Under the pieces are notes generated by a model. The model saw only the letters and a list, made by a program, of their open reading frames with translations. It was not told the DNA's origin and ran no database searches. Source: Leifsonia sp. 1010 (GTDB lineage: Bacteria; Actinomycetota; Actinomycetes; Actinomycetales; Microbacteriaceae). From it: DNA of 64,000 nt. This document shows positions 36,870 to 44,120 of the stretch, in pieces (position 1 is the first letter of the stretch; each line of letters begins with the position of its first letter). The stretch covers positions 395,526 through 459,525 of the forward strand of contig NZ_JAVDSL010000003.1 of assembly GCF_031455295.1 (NCBI RefSeq). Direction: 5' to 3'. The position numbers were made by a program, and so were the translations under genes.

Positions 36870-37494
36870 CGTCAACCTCCTTGCCGTCCAGCGTATCCGA
36901 TCGTGGGCCCCTGTCATCGGCCGGAAGGCGGATTACCCGTGCCGTCTCCCGGATGTACACGATGCCGGCCCACCAGTAGAGGAATGCGCCCCACAGCGCG
37001 AAGGCCCAGCCCAGCGGGAGGGAGAAGGGCGCGAGCGGCTCGAACGCCTCGCCCAGCATCAGCAGCGGGAGGGCCCAGAACAGGCAGAAGGTGGCCACTT
37101 TTCCCAGGTGGTGCACGGGAAGCGGGCCGAACCCGTGGTTCGCGAGGATGACGCCGAGGACGGCGAGCATCACATCCCGCGCCACGATGACCACGAAGAG
37201 CCACCAGGGGATGACCTCGCGCCAGCACAAGCCGATCAGGGCCGCGAAGATGTAGAGCCGGTCGGCGGCCGGATCGAGCAGCTGCCCGAGACGGGACTCC
37301 TGGTGCAGGCGGCGGGCGAGGAAGCCGTCGAGGAAGTCGGTCACGCTGGAGAAGACCAGCACGAGGAGGGCGAGGCCGTCCTCCCCGACGATGATCAGCC
37401 ACAGGAACACGGGGACCAGCGCGAGCCGGAAGAAGCTGAGCACGTTGGGGATCGTCCACACCCGCGAACTCACCACGGCGGTCTCACCCTGCAC
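36862..37494 (-). CDS. CDP-alcohol phosphatidyltransferase (PgsA-like)
   Basis: Integral membrane phospholipid synthase, probably phosphatidylglycerophosphate synthase. GTG 37494 has CGGGAG just upstream. The 210 residues show the family motif DGx2ARx8Gx3Dx3D exactly: DGFLARRLHQESRLG then QLLDPAADR. Four to six helices follow. M. tuberculosis pgsA2 (Rv1822) lies near garA, which supports the assignment. The acceptor alcohol is not determinable by sequence alone. Confidence 0.87.
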   Translation of the reverse strand: MQGETAVVSSRVWTIPNVLSFFRLALVPVFLWLIIVGEDGLALLVLVFSSVTDFLDGFLARRLHQESRLGQLLDPAADRLYIFAALIGLCWREVIPWWLFVVIVARDVMLAVLGVILANHGFGPLPVHHLGKVATFCLFWALPLLMLGEAFEPLAPFSLPLGWAFALWGAFLYWWAGIVYIRETARVIRLPADDRGPRSDTLDGKEVDGA

Positions 37495-37504
37495 GCTCCC
37501 GAGT

Positions 37505-38335
37505 CTAGTGAGGACGCGGCGTCCACTCGGCAAGGCGGTCACGCAGGCCCATGGCGTCGTAGGGCGCACGCACCTTCACGTCGTTGTCGAAGTAGGCGTA
37601 CACATCCCGCCCCTCGCCGAGATGGGCCCCGAGTTCGGCCGCCCAGCGATCGAGCGACTCGTCGGTGTACCCGCTGGTGTACAGCTCCTCGTCGCCGTGC
37701 AGCCGCACGTAGACGAATCCGGCGGTGGCCTCACGGATGACCGGATACCGCCCGGCGGTGTCCGCCAGCACGATCGCGACGCCGTGCGCGCGGGCGAGCG
37801 CGGTGAACTCCGGGACGTCGAAGGAGGCGTGGCGCACCTCCACCGCGTGCCGCAGCGGTCGCTCCTCCCCCGCGGCCAGGTGCGTGCGGTCCTCCTTCAG
37901 CGTCGTCTCGCGGGCCAGCGCCGCCGCCTCGGTCGTGGTGCGCGGCAGCATGCCGAGGAACGCATCCACCTCGCCCGCATCGAACTGCAGGGTCGGCGGC
38001 AATTGCCACAGCAGCGGCCCGAGCTTCGGGCCGAGCGCGAGCACGCCGGAGGCGAAGAAGTTGGCGACGGCCCCGCGGGCGTTCTTCAGGCGCAGGATGT
38101 GGGTGATGTAGCGGCCGCCTTTGACCGAGAACACGAACTCGTCCGGGGTCCGCTCCGCCCACATCCGGTAGCTCGTCGGACGCTGCAGCGAGTAGAAGCT
38201 GCCGTTGATCTCGATGGAGTCCAGCCGCTCGGCGGCGTACTCCAGCTCGAGGCGGTGCGGCAGCTTCGGCGGGTAGAACACGCCCCGCCAGGGTGCGTAG
38301 GTCCAGCCGGAGATGCCGATGCGCGCGAACGCCAT
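37505..38335 (-). CDS. DUF72 family protein
   Basis: A 276-residue TIM-barrel-like DUF72 protein starting MAFARIGISGWTYAPWRGVF. Typical segments are RLDSIEINGSFYSLQRPTSY near residue 45, FVFSVKGGRYITHILRL near 80, LLWQLPPTLQFD near 125, and DVYAYFDNDVKVRAPYDA near 245. The biochemical function is not established. Its ATG shares a base with the stop of the S4 protein (TGATG). A 10-base gap separates its stop from the pgsA-like start. Confidence 0.85.
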   Translation of the reverse strand: MAFARIGISGWTYAPWRGVFYPPKLPHRLELEYAAERLDSIEINGSFYSLQRPTSYRMWAERTPDEFVFSVKGGRYITHILRLKNARGAVANFFASGVLALGPKLGPLLWQLPPTLQFDAGEVDAFLGMLPRTTTEAAALARETTLKEDRTHLAAGEERPLRHAVEVRHASFDVPEFTALARAHGVAIVLADTAGRYPVIREATAGFVYVRLHGDEELYTSGYTDESLDRWAAELGAHLGEGRDVYAYFDNDVKVRAPYDAMGLRDRLAEWTPRPH

Positions 38336-38736
38336 CAGCGGCCCCGGAGCTGCTCGAGCAGTCGTCGTTCGCGCTTGGTCGGGCGACCCGCGCCGCGCTC
38401 GCGCAGCACAGCGGCCGGTGCCTCGGTGCGCGGCGGCGGCGGCGGTGTGCGGTCCTCGAAGCAGTCGGCGGCCGCCGCGGCGCTCAGCCGCTTGGTGATG
38501 AGGCGGCGCGCGATGTAGATGCGCTCGACGCCGCCGACGAGCGCGCGCACCTCGTCGCCGACCTTCACCGGCTGGGCGGGCTTCGCGCGGTCGCCGTTCA
38601 CCTTCAGGTGGCCCGCCTTGCACGCGTCGGAGGCTGCGGAGCGCGTCTTGAAGAGCCGCACCGCCCAGGCCCACGAGTCGACGCGGACGCTGGAGCGGCC
38701 GCCGTCCGGCGTCGCGTGCGGGGTGGAGCCGGCCAT
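38335..38736 (-). CDS. S4-domain RNA-binding protein (Hsp15-like)
   Basis: A 133-residue protein with an S4 RNA-binding domain: VRVDSWAWAVRLFKTRSAAS, ACKAGHLKVNGDRAKPA and VKVGDEVRALVGG. A basic tail (RPTKRERRLLEQLRGR) follows. Hsp15-type proteins act on stalled 50S subunits in E. coli; equivalence here is inferred from domain size and sequence only. It is sandwiched by one-base spacing between the repeat protein and DUF72 genes, so the three form one transcript. Confidence 0.85.
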   Translation of the reverse strand: MAGSTPHATPDGGRSSVRVDSWAWAVRLFKTRSAASDACKAGHLKVNGDRAKPAQPVKVGDEVRALVGGVERIYIARRLITKRLSAAAAADCFEDRTPPPPPRTEAPAAVLRERGAGRPTKRERRLLEQLRGR

Positions 38737-38737
38737 G

Positions 38738-39220
38738 TCAGGGCACCGGGACCGGGCGGCTCTCGGTGGCCGGCTGCGTCTCCTCCGCCAGCGATGCCTT
38801 CCACTTCACCAGGCTCCGGACGGTCCGGCTGCGGTCGGACGCCAGCTTCTCCATCACATCCGCCGGGACGAAGTAGTTGACGGCCACCCAGCCGCGCACG
38901 GTCTCGGAGCGGTCGTCGGCGAGTGCGCGCAGGATGTCGCAGGGCGTCGCCTCGTTCTTCGCGACGCAGCCGCGCACCCCGTCGTCGGGGTCCTTCGCGA
39001 GCGTCTCGAACAGGTCCGCCGGGGTGTTGTAGCTGCTGGCAACCGCTTCCCGGATCTTCGGGTTCGGGTCGGCGGCGAGCAGCCGCAGGCGTCGGAGTTT
39101 GCTCTCCGTCACCTCGGGTGCGGGGTGCAGCGCGGCCGCCTCTTCGGCGGTCAGCATGGCCGGCCGGTGGTTCCGCATGGCCTTACGCTGGGCGGGGGTG
39201 TTGAACCGAATGCAGGACAT
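38738..39220 (-). CDS. Leucine-rich-repeat-variant / HEAT-like repeat protein
   Basis: A 160-residue alpha-helical repeat protein. About four 22-24-residue units follow the pattern Leu-Ala-x-Asp-xx-xx-Val-Arg: LLAADPNPKIREAVASSYNT, LAKDPDDGVRGCVAKNEA, LADDRSETVRGWVAVNY, LASDRSRTVRSLVKW. This fits the leucine-rich-repeat-variant (LRV) group. The N-terminus (MSCIRFNTPAQRKAMRNHRP) is not repeat-like. Likely a protein-binding scaffold; partner unknown. Its stop lies one base before the S4 gene start. Confidence 0.75.
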   Translation of the reverse strand: MSCIRFNTPAQRKAMRNHRPAMLTAEEAAALHPAPEVTESKLRRLRLLAADPNPKIREAVASSYNTPADLFETLAKDPDDGVRGCVAKNEATPCDILRALADDRSETVRGWVAVNYFVPADVMEKLASDRSRTVRSLVKWKASLAEETQPATESRPVPVP

Positions 39221-39262
39221 GCCTCCACCGTAGCCCCGGTCGTCAGCCTCAGGCGGGGTGCG

Positions 39263-40105
39263 TCACCGCGATTCGGGCGACACGCGCGCCGCTCCGGCCC
39301 CGCGGCCGGGGAACCACGGGATCACGGGCGAGGTGCGCGCCTGGTACTCCGCATACTCCGGGTACCGCGACCGGCTGATGCTCTCGGTGAACACCGTCGA
39401 GCCGATGAACAGGCCGGTGAGCAGCAACGGCCCGATGACCGTCCACTGCAGGAGGGATCCGGCGGCGACGCATCCGAACAGGAAGAGCACCCACCACTGC
39501 GCCTGCTCGAAGAAGAAGTTGGGATGCCGCGAGAAGCGGAACAGTCCCGCCTGCAGGAAGCGCGGCGACGGCTCGCGGCCGGCCGCCACCTCCAGCTTCT
39601 TCCAGCGGTGGAAGTTCCACTGCTGCTGGTCGGCGATCGTCTCGCCGGTGAGGAAGAAGAGGAACACGGCGGCGAGGATGACGTCGAGCGCGTTCAGCGG
39701 CGTGCGGTGCTGGAACGCCGTCCACGCGGGCAGGGCGATGAGGAGCAGCAGCATGTTCTGGTAGATCACGATGAAGAACAGGTTGAAGACCTGGAACGCC
39801 GCCGCGCCCATCCGGCCGCGCAGCACCACCCAGCGGTAGTCCTCTCCCCCGGGCGCATAGCCGCCCTTCCGGGCGAAGTTGAAGGTGAGCCGGGCTCCCC
39901 ACAGCGTCACCAGGATCGCCATGAGGTCGAGGCGCACGTCGGCGAGGCCGGCCGCGCCTGCGAAGACCCATACGTACACCACCGGCACGATCGACCAGAT
40001 GCGGTCCACCCAGGAGTGCTCGTTGGTGATGAGGGACAGCACCCAGGTCGCCAGGCAGGCGGCGGCCAGGATCCAGAGACAGACGATGAAGGGCTCCACG
40101 TGCAC
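39263..40105 (-). CDS. DUF1295 family membrane protein (steroid 5-alpha-reductase-like)
   Basis: A 280-residue polytopic protein with about seven helices, starting at GTG 40105. The C-terminal half has the isoprenylcysteine-methyltransferase/5-alpha-reductase-type signature: FRFSRHPNFFFEQAQWWVLF near residue 195 and SRSRYPEYAEYQARTSPVIP near 245, the cofactor-binding region of that superfamily. The reaction and substrate are unknown; no clear sterol or isoprenoid gene is adjacent. Confidence 0.85.
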   Translation of the reverse strand: MHVEPFIVCLWILAAACLATWVLSLITNEHSWVDRIWSIVPVVYVWVFAGAAGLADVRLDLMAILVTLWGARLTFNFARKGGYAPGGEDYRWVVLRGRMGAAAFQVFNLFFIVIYQNMLLLLIALPAWTAFQHRTPLNALDVILAAVFLFFLTGETIADQQQWNFHRWKKLEVAAGREPSPRFLQAGLFRFSRHPNFFFEQAQWWVLFLFGCVAAGSLLQWTVIGPLLLTGLFIGSTVFTESISRSRYPEYAEYQARTSPVIPWFPGRGAGAARVSPESR

Positions 40106-40195
40106 AGTGTAGAACTCCCGTGCGGTCGCCGTGACTTCGTCGGGATGCTGCTGAATGAAAGCCGAGGAGTACTCGAACTCTCAGCGCGACACGCC

Positions 40196-40201
40196 TAACG
40201 T
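40196..40201 (+). promoter_or_regulatory. -10 box (TAACGT), leaderless type
   Basis: TAACGT is followed by six bases and the GTG at 40208. TCGAAC (40173-40178) lies 17 bases upstream as a weak -35. The spacing argues that 40208 rather than the in-frame GTG at 40202 is the start codon. Confidence 0.5.
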
Positions 40202-40207
40202 GTGACC

Positions 40208-40507
40208 GTGTCGATTTCCGGTCCCCACGCGTTTCGCGCCGTGCTCCTCCGTGACAACGGGGAGCCCGCGCGCACGCTCACGCTGCCCAGCGACGTGGAA
40301 GTGCCGCCGAGCCGCATCCGCGTGCCGTCCGACTTCGTCGGCGCATCGGCGTTCGACGTCTACGAACTCGTCGACGACCGGGCGTGGCCGGAGGAGGCGA
40401 CGTTCCAGCTCGTGTCGACCGTCCCGCGTTCCACCGACGACCTGCCGGAGCACGAGCGCGACCTGGAGCAGAGCAGCGACCTCGACAGCGACGACGAACG
40501 CGCCTGA
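40208..40507 (+). CDS. Small acidic hypothetical protein
   Basis: A 99-residue product (VSISGPHAFRAVLLRDNGEP), rich in Asp/Glu at the C-terminus (DLEQSSDLDSDDERA). No signal peptide, membrane helix or known motif is visible. Codon use is typical of the neighbours (strong G/C at third positions), which supports a real gene. It has its own leaderless-type promoter and is convergent with the VOC gene. Confidence 0.6.
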   Translation: MSISGPHAFRAVLLRDNGEPARTLTLPSDVEVPPSRIRVPSDFVGASAFDVYELVDDRAWPEEATFQLVSTVPRSTDDLPEHERDLEQSSDLDSDDERA

Positions 40508-40527
40508 CCCCGCCTGATCCCGTCTGA

Positions 40528-40917
40528 TCAGTTCTGCAGCACGGAGATCACGTTGCCTGCGGGGTCGCGGAACCAGGCAATGTCCGGTCCCCGGTCGGCC
40601 GCGCGGCCCCGGAGGACGCCCTTCTCATCGGTCGGAAGCGACGGATCGTCGTAGATGGCGGTCGCCACTCCGCGGGAGTTGAGGTCGTCGACCGCTGCAT
40701 CGATGTCCTCGACGACCAGGTTCAAGATCGTGAACGTCGCCGGCGAGTGGTCGGGCTTCGGGTAGATGAACACGTGACCGCCGGAGGGCAGCTGGAGGTC
40801 GAGGTTGCCCATCGGGCCGTCGCTGATCGCGAGCCCGAGGGTGTCGCCGTAGAAGGATTTGGCTGCCGCGATGTCGTCGACGCTGAAGCCGCTGAAGATC
40901 TCGAGTGGGGTGACCAT
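40528..40917 (-). CDS. VOC-family (glyoxalase/bleomycin resistance-like) protein
   Basis: About 129 residues from ATG 40917 (MVTPLEIFSGFSVDDIAAAK); ATG 40926 is a close alternative. The paired beta-alpha-beta-beta-beta modules of the vicinal oxygen chelate fold are seen: FSVDDIAAAKSFYGDTLGL and LVVEDIDAAVDDLNSRGVAT, ending WFRDPAGNVISVLQ. Substrate is unknown. It faces the small acidic protein gene and lies 45 bases before the J-domain gene on the same strand. Confidence 0.8.
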   Translation of the reverse strand: MVTPLEIFSGFSVDDIAAAKSFYGDTLGLAISDGPMGNLDLQLPSGGHVFIYPKPDHSPATFTILNLVVEDIDAAVDDLNSRGVATAIYDDPSLPTDEKGVLRGRAADRGPDIAWFRDPAGNVISVLQN

Positions 40918-40962
40918 GGCGTCCACTCTGCTCGCGCCGGTCGCGCCGTGTCTAGAGCGGGT

Positions 40963-41910
40963 TCAGACGAACCGCACGGCCTCCTGCAGCCGGGTCCGCA
41001 GTTCGAACGCGCGGTCGACGCTCTCGCGTCCCGCCGCGTTGGCCCCGTCGCGCAGCAGCCGCGGGAGGAGCGACCGGCGCACGAGCATCGAACCGCTCAG
41101 CCGGCCGCGCCGCACGACGTCGAAGGGCACGTCGAGGTCGTCGTCCGGCACCACGACGATGTAGCCGGTGAACCGCACCCCGGCCTGCCGTCCGAAGCTC
41201 TTCGCCGCGTGGTACAGGTCGTGGAAGGGCTCCTCGTCGGGCGCGAGGCCCTCGCCCACCACCTCGCCCTTGGCGAGCTTCACGGGAGCGCCCCAGTCCG
41301 CCGAGCGGATGGCGAACAGTCCGGCCGGACCGAGCACGATGTGGTCGATCTTCGCGTCGGTCGAGGGATGCACGGCCACGTCGTTCCAGATCGTGAAGCC
41401 GATGCCCAGCCCGGAGACGGCGCGTGCCGTCGCCTCCTCGGCCAGCGCGACCGCGAGCAGCTGACGGATCTCGCGCGGTGCGGAGCGCACCAGGGCGGGA
41501 TCATAAGGGTCGCGGTCGTCGGTGCCCCGGCCCATCCACTCGCGCATGAGGGAGAGGAAGCGCTCGCGCGAGCGGCCGCCGGGATGCCCGTAGCTGCGGG
41601 CGCGGACGGTCGCGCCGCGCGACGTCCCGCGCGAGGTGTGGAAGGTCGCACTGAAGCCGCCGCCGGCGGAGTCGCCGGCCACCGCATCCACCGTGATGCT
41701 CTCGCCGCGGTCGTACCGCGCACGGTCCTCCGGGTCGCCGATGAGCTCCCACGCCTGCTGCACGGCCTGGAACGCGGCCGCAGTGCCGCCGGTGTCGGGA
41801 TGCGTCTCTCGGAGCAGACGCCGGTACGCGCGGCGCAGGTCGTCGTGGCTCACATCCGGACGGACGCCGAGGACCTCGTAGGGGCTCGGGGCGGCCGGGG
41901 AGTCGCTCAT
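40963..41910 (-). CDS. J-domain protein with C-terminal NERD-like domain
   Basis: A 315-residue fusion. Residues 8-70 form a J-domain (SPYEVLGVRPDVSHDDLRRA) with the DnaK-stimulating HPD motif in RETHPDTGG. A Gly/Arg-rich linker follows. The C-terminal part resembles the NERD nuclease-related domain (AKIDHIVLGPAGLFAIRSAD then WGAPVKLAKGEVVG). Where NERD nucleases usually have a Lys of the D-ExK site (IDSK/IDTK), this protein reads AIRSAD, so the catalytic Lys appears absent. It may therefore bind rather than cut nucleic acid. No DnaK or GrpE gene is adjacent. Confidence 0.8.
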   Translation of the reverse strand: MSDSPAAPSPYEVLGVRPDVSHDDLRRAYRRLLRETHPDTGGTAAAFQAVQQAWELIGDPEDRARYDRGESITVDAVAGDSAGGGFSATFHTSRGTSRGATVRARSYGHPGGRSRERFLSLMREWMGRGTDDRDPYDPALVRSAPREIRQLLAVALAEEATARAVSGLGIGFTIWNDVAVHPSTDAKIDHIVLGPAGLFAIRSADWGAPVKLAKGEVVGEGLAPDEEPFHDLYHAAKSFGRQAGVRFTGYIVVVPDDDLDVPFDVVRRGRLSGSMLVRRSLLPRLLRDGANAAGRESVDRAFELRTRLQEAVRFV

Positions 41911-42057
41911 CGCTGGGGCGTCGCTTTCGGTTCTGGCGGGGGCGGAGATTACGACGATAGCGCGCGCGACCGCGAAAATGCCGAAATCATATTGCGGCCG
42001 GAAACTGACCGCATCGCGCTCTAGCCTGGAATCATCCGATCACGAAAGGGTGTCACC

Positions 42058-42438
42058 ATGACCATCACCGACTGGCGCATCGAGCTCATCATCCTCCCCG
42101 TCACGGACGTCGACCGGGCGAAGGCGTTCTACGTCGACGCGCTCGGCTGGAACGCCGACCACGACCAGCGCGTCTCGCCGGAGCTCCGCTTCGTGCAGAT
42201 CACCCCTCCCGGATCGGCGTGCTCGATCGCGTTCGGCGAGGGCCTCACCGACATGGCGCCCGGCACGATGAAGGGCCTCCAGATCGTCGTGCCCGACGCC
42301 GACGCGGCCCTCGCGCACCTCACGGAGCACGGCATCGAGGCGCGCGGCGTGAACGACCTCGCCTGGGGCCGCTTCGTCGACTTCACCGACCCCGACGGCA
42401 ACGCCTGGACGCTGCAGCAGCTCCCGAAGCGCGACTAG
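42058..42438 (+). CDS. VOC-family protein
   Basis: A 126-residue vicinal oxygen chelate protein (MTITDWRIELIILPVTDVDR) with a good GAAAGG ribosome site. Typical segments are VTDVDRAKAFYVDALGW, LQIVVPDADAALAHLTEHGI and FVDFTDPDGNAWTLQQLP. Likely a lyase- or dioxygenase-fold enzyme of unknown substrate. TAGCCT at 42022-42027 is a possible -10. Its stop is followed by palindrome F. Confidence 0.82.
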   Translation: MTITDWRIELIILPVTDVDRAKAFYVDALGWNADHDQRVSPELRFVQITPPGSACSIAFGEGLTDMAPGTMKGLQIVVPDADAALAHLTEHGIEARGVNDLAWGRFVDFTDPDGNAWTLQQLPKRD

Positions 42439-42464
42439 CGCCCTCCGTCTCTCGTGGCGCCTCC

Positions 42465-42540
42465 GCCCACCGTCGAGTCCGCACAAATTGCACGCCGACC
42501 GCCCGATCGGCGTGCAGTTTTTGCGGATTCGGCAGTGGGC
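42465..42540. repeat. Palindrome F (34-base arms)
   Basis: Arms 42465-42498 and 42507-42540 are 34-base inverted repeats with six mismatches and an eight-base loop; the outer ends are GCCCAC/GTGGGC and the inner stem is TGCACGCCGA/TCGGCGTGCA. It fills the 109-base gap between the converging VOC and crtEb genes. It probably ends both transcripts, but the loop-proximal T-run lies inside the stem rather than after it. Confidence 0.85.
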
Positions 42541-42547
42541 GGGCACG

Positions 42548-43429
42548 TCAGCGGAGGGAGGCCCAGAGGATGAGGAGCATCGTCACGACGAAGCCGCAGG
42601 CGTAGTTGATCCAGAGGAAGCGGCGCCAGCCGCGGTTCGCGGTGCTGGAGTCGGCGTCGGTCACCGACCAGAACGGGGCGGCGGCGGCGATGTACGGGAG
42701 GGCCAGCACCGCGGCGAGTGGACCCGGCCACGCGGTGAAGAGCATGGCGACGCCGGCCGCGGCCCAGGCGACGATCGCGAGGCGGACGGTCGCCGCCGCG
42801 CCGATGGCGGTCGCGATGGATGAGATGCCGCCTTCGCGGTCGGGCACAACATCCTGAACGGCGCCGAACGCGTGGCTGCCGACGCCCCACAGGAAGAACG
42901 CGAGCAGCACCAGCCAGAGCTGCGGGGTGAAGGTCGCACCCGCGAGCACCAGTCCGTACAGGGCGGGGCTGACGAAGTGGACGCTCGAGGTGGCCGAGTC
43001 GACGAACGGCACCTCCTTGAAGCGAAGGCCCTTCACCGAGTACGCCAGCACCGCGAACAGCGAGAACGCGAGCACCAGCCACGACAGCGGCGACCCGACG
43101 ATCACGAGGTACACGACGAACGGGATGGTCGTCACGGCCGCCGCGATCAGGGTGCGGCGATGCGCCGACCGGTCGAGCAGCGCACCCTCGGCACCGCCCT
43201 TCCGCGGGTTGCGCAGGTCGGACTCGTAGTCGAAGACGTCGTTGATGCCGTACATCGCGAGGTTGTACGGGATGAGGAAGAAGAGCGTGCCGATGACGAA
43301 CGTCGCGTCGACGCGGCCGGTCGTCAGCAGGTAGGCGGCGGCGAACGGGAAGGCCGTGTTGATCCAGCTGAGGGGACGCGATGCCAGCACCAGCTGCCGG
43401 AACGGGGCTGCGGGCGCCACGGCGGTCAC
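42548..43429 (-). CDS. crtEb: Lycopene elongase/hydratase-type prenyltransferase CrtEb
   Basis: UbiA-superfamily membrane prenyltransferase that adds C5 units to lycopene to make the C50 acyclic precursor flavuxanthin. GTG 43429 (VTAVAPAAPFRQLVLASRPL) overlaps the crtYf stop by four bases. The 293 residues show the first Asp motif NDVFDYESD near residue 65, followed by DLRNPRKGG, and a second motif DVVPDREGG near 195, with about eight helices. It is the last gene of the crt operon. Confidence 0.9.
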   Translation of the reverse strand: MTAVAPAAPFRQLVLASRPLSWINTAFPFAAAYLLTTGRVDATFVIGTLFFLIPYNLAMYGINDVFDYESDLRNPRKGGAEGALLDRSAHRRTLIAAAVTTIPFVVYLVIVGSPLSWLVLAFSLFAVLAYSVKGLRFKEVPFVDSATSSVHFVSPALYGLVLAGATFTPQLWLVLLAFFLWGVGSHAFGAVQDVVPDREGGISSIATAIGAAATVRLAIVAWAAAGVAMLFTAWPGPLAAVLALPYIAAAAPFWSVTDADSSTANRGWRRFLWINYACGFVVTMLLILWASLR

Positions 43430-43764
43430 GACCGGCTCCCGCGCCGCCGGCTCCCCCGCCGCCGCGTCAGCAGCCACAGGGCGGGCAGCAGCAGAAGACC
43501 GGCGATCGGGTACGCGAAGTCCTCGAGCGGCACGATGCCCAGCCGGACCCCGCTGATCTGCGACTCCTGATACGTCATGAATCCCGCGCGGATCATCAGG
43601 TTGTCGAAGACCGCGGTCAACAGCAGGATGGCGACGGCCGCGATGCCGATCGGCGCCCACCAGCGACGCACCAGCCGTGCCCGGTCGCGGGCGGTCGCCA
43701 GCGCGACCACGAGGACGGCCGCCGCGATCGCGAGGAACACCAGGCTGAGCAGCGCGTAGGTCAC
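43426..43764 (-). CDS. crtYf: C50 carotenoid cyclase subunit CrtYf
   Basis: One half of the heterodimeric C50 epsilon-cyclase. The 112 residues (VTYALLSLVFLAIAAAVLVV) form three helices with the cyclase signature VPLEDFAYP near residue 80 and FDNLMIRAGF. Start GTG 43764 overlaps the crtYe stop and its stop overlaps crtEb, each by four bases. Confidence 0.88.
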   Translation of the reverse strand: MTYALLSLVFLAIAAAVLVVALATARDRARLVRRWWAPIGIAAVAILLLTAVFDNLMIRAGFMTYQESQISGVRLGIVPLEDFAYPIAGLLLLPALWLLTRRRGSRRRGSRS

Positions 43765-44120
43765 CGGGCACGCTCGCTCTCGCGCGCTTCCTGGCGGGAC
43801 GGCCGGCTCCGCGCATCCATCAGGGCCCGCGCGCCGAACACGGCGACCAGGGTGAGGTAGCAGAGGAAGAGCAGGAAGAAGACCTCCTCCAGCGGCAGCT
43901 CCGGGGCGAGCTCGACGCCGGTCATCAGCGGCGACTCTCCCCGGGCGAACACGCCGAGCAGGATACCGGCAGCATCCCACGCCAGGAAGAAGGCGAGGCC
44001 GAGGAGGAGCACGATCGTCGCGCGGCGCGCATCCCGCCAGAACACCAGGCGGAAGCGGGCGTCGAGCAGCACCATCGCCGCCAGGGATACGAGCAGGCAG
44101 CCGAGATAGACGAAGGTCAC
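43761..44120 (-). CDS. crtYe: C50 carotenoid cyclase subunit CrtYe
   Basis: Partner of CrtYf. The 119 residues begin VTFVYLGCLLVSLAAMVLLD, with three helices, a WDAAGILLGVF segment and the PLEE signature (ELPLEEVFFLLFLCYLTLV) near residue 80. In C. glutamicum the pair makes decaprenoxanthin rings from flavuxanthin. Four-base GTGA overlaps join it to crtI and crtYf. Confidence 0.88.
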   Translation of the reverse strand: MTFVYLGCLLVSLAAMVLLDARFRLVFWRDARRATIVLLLGLAFFLAWDAAGILLGVFARGESPLMTGVELAPELPLEEVFFLLFLCYLTLVAVFGARALMDARSRPSRQEARESERAR

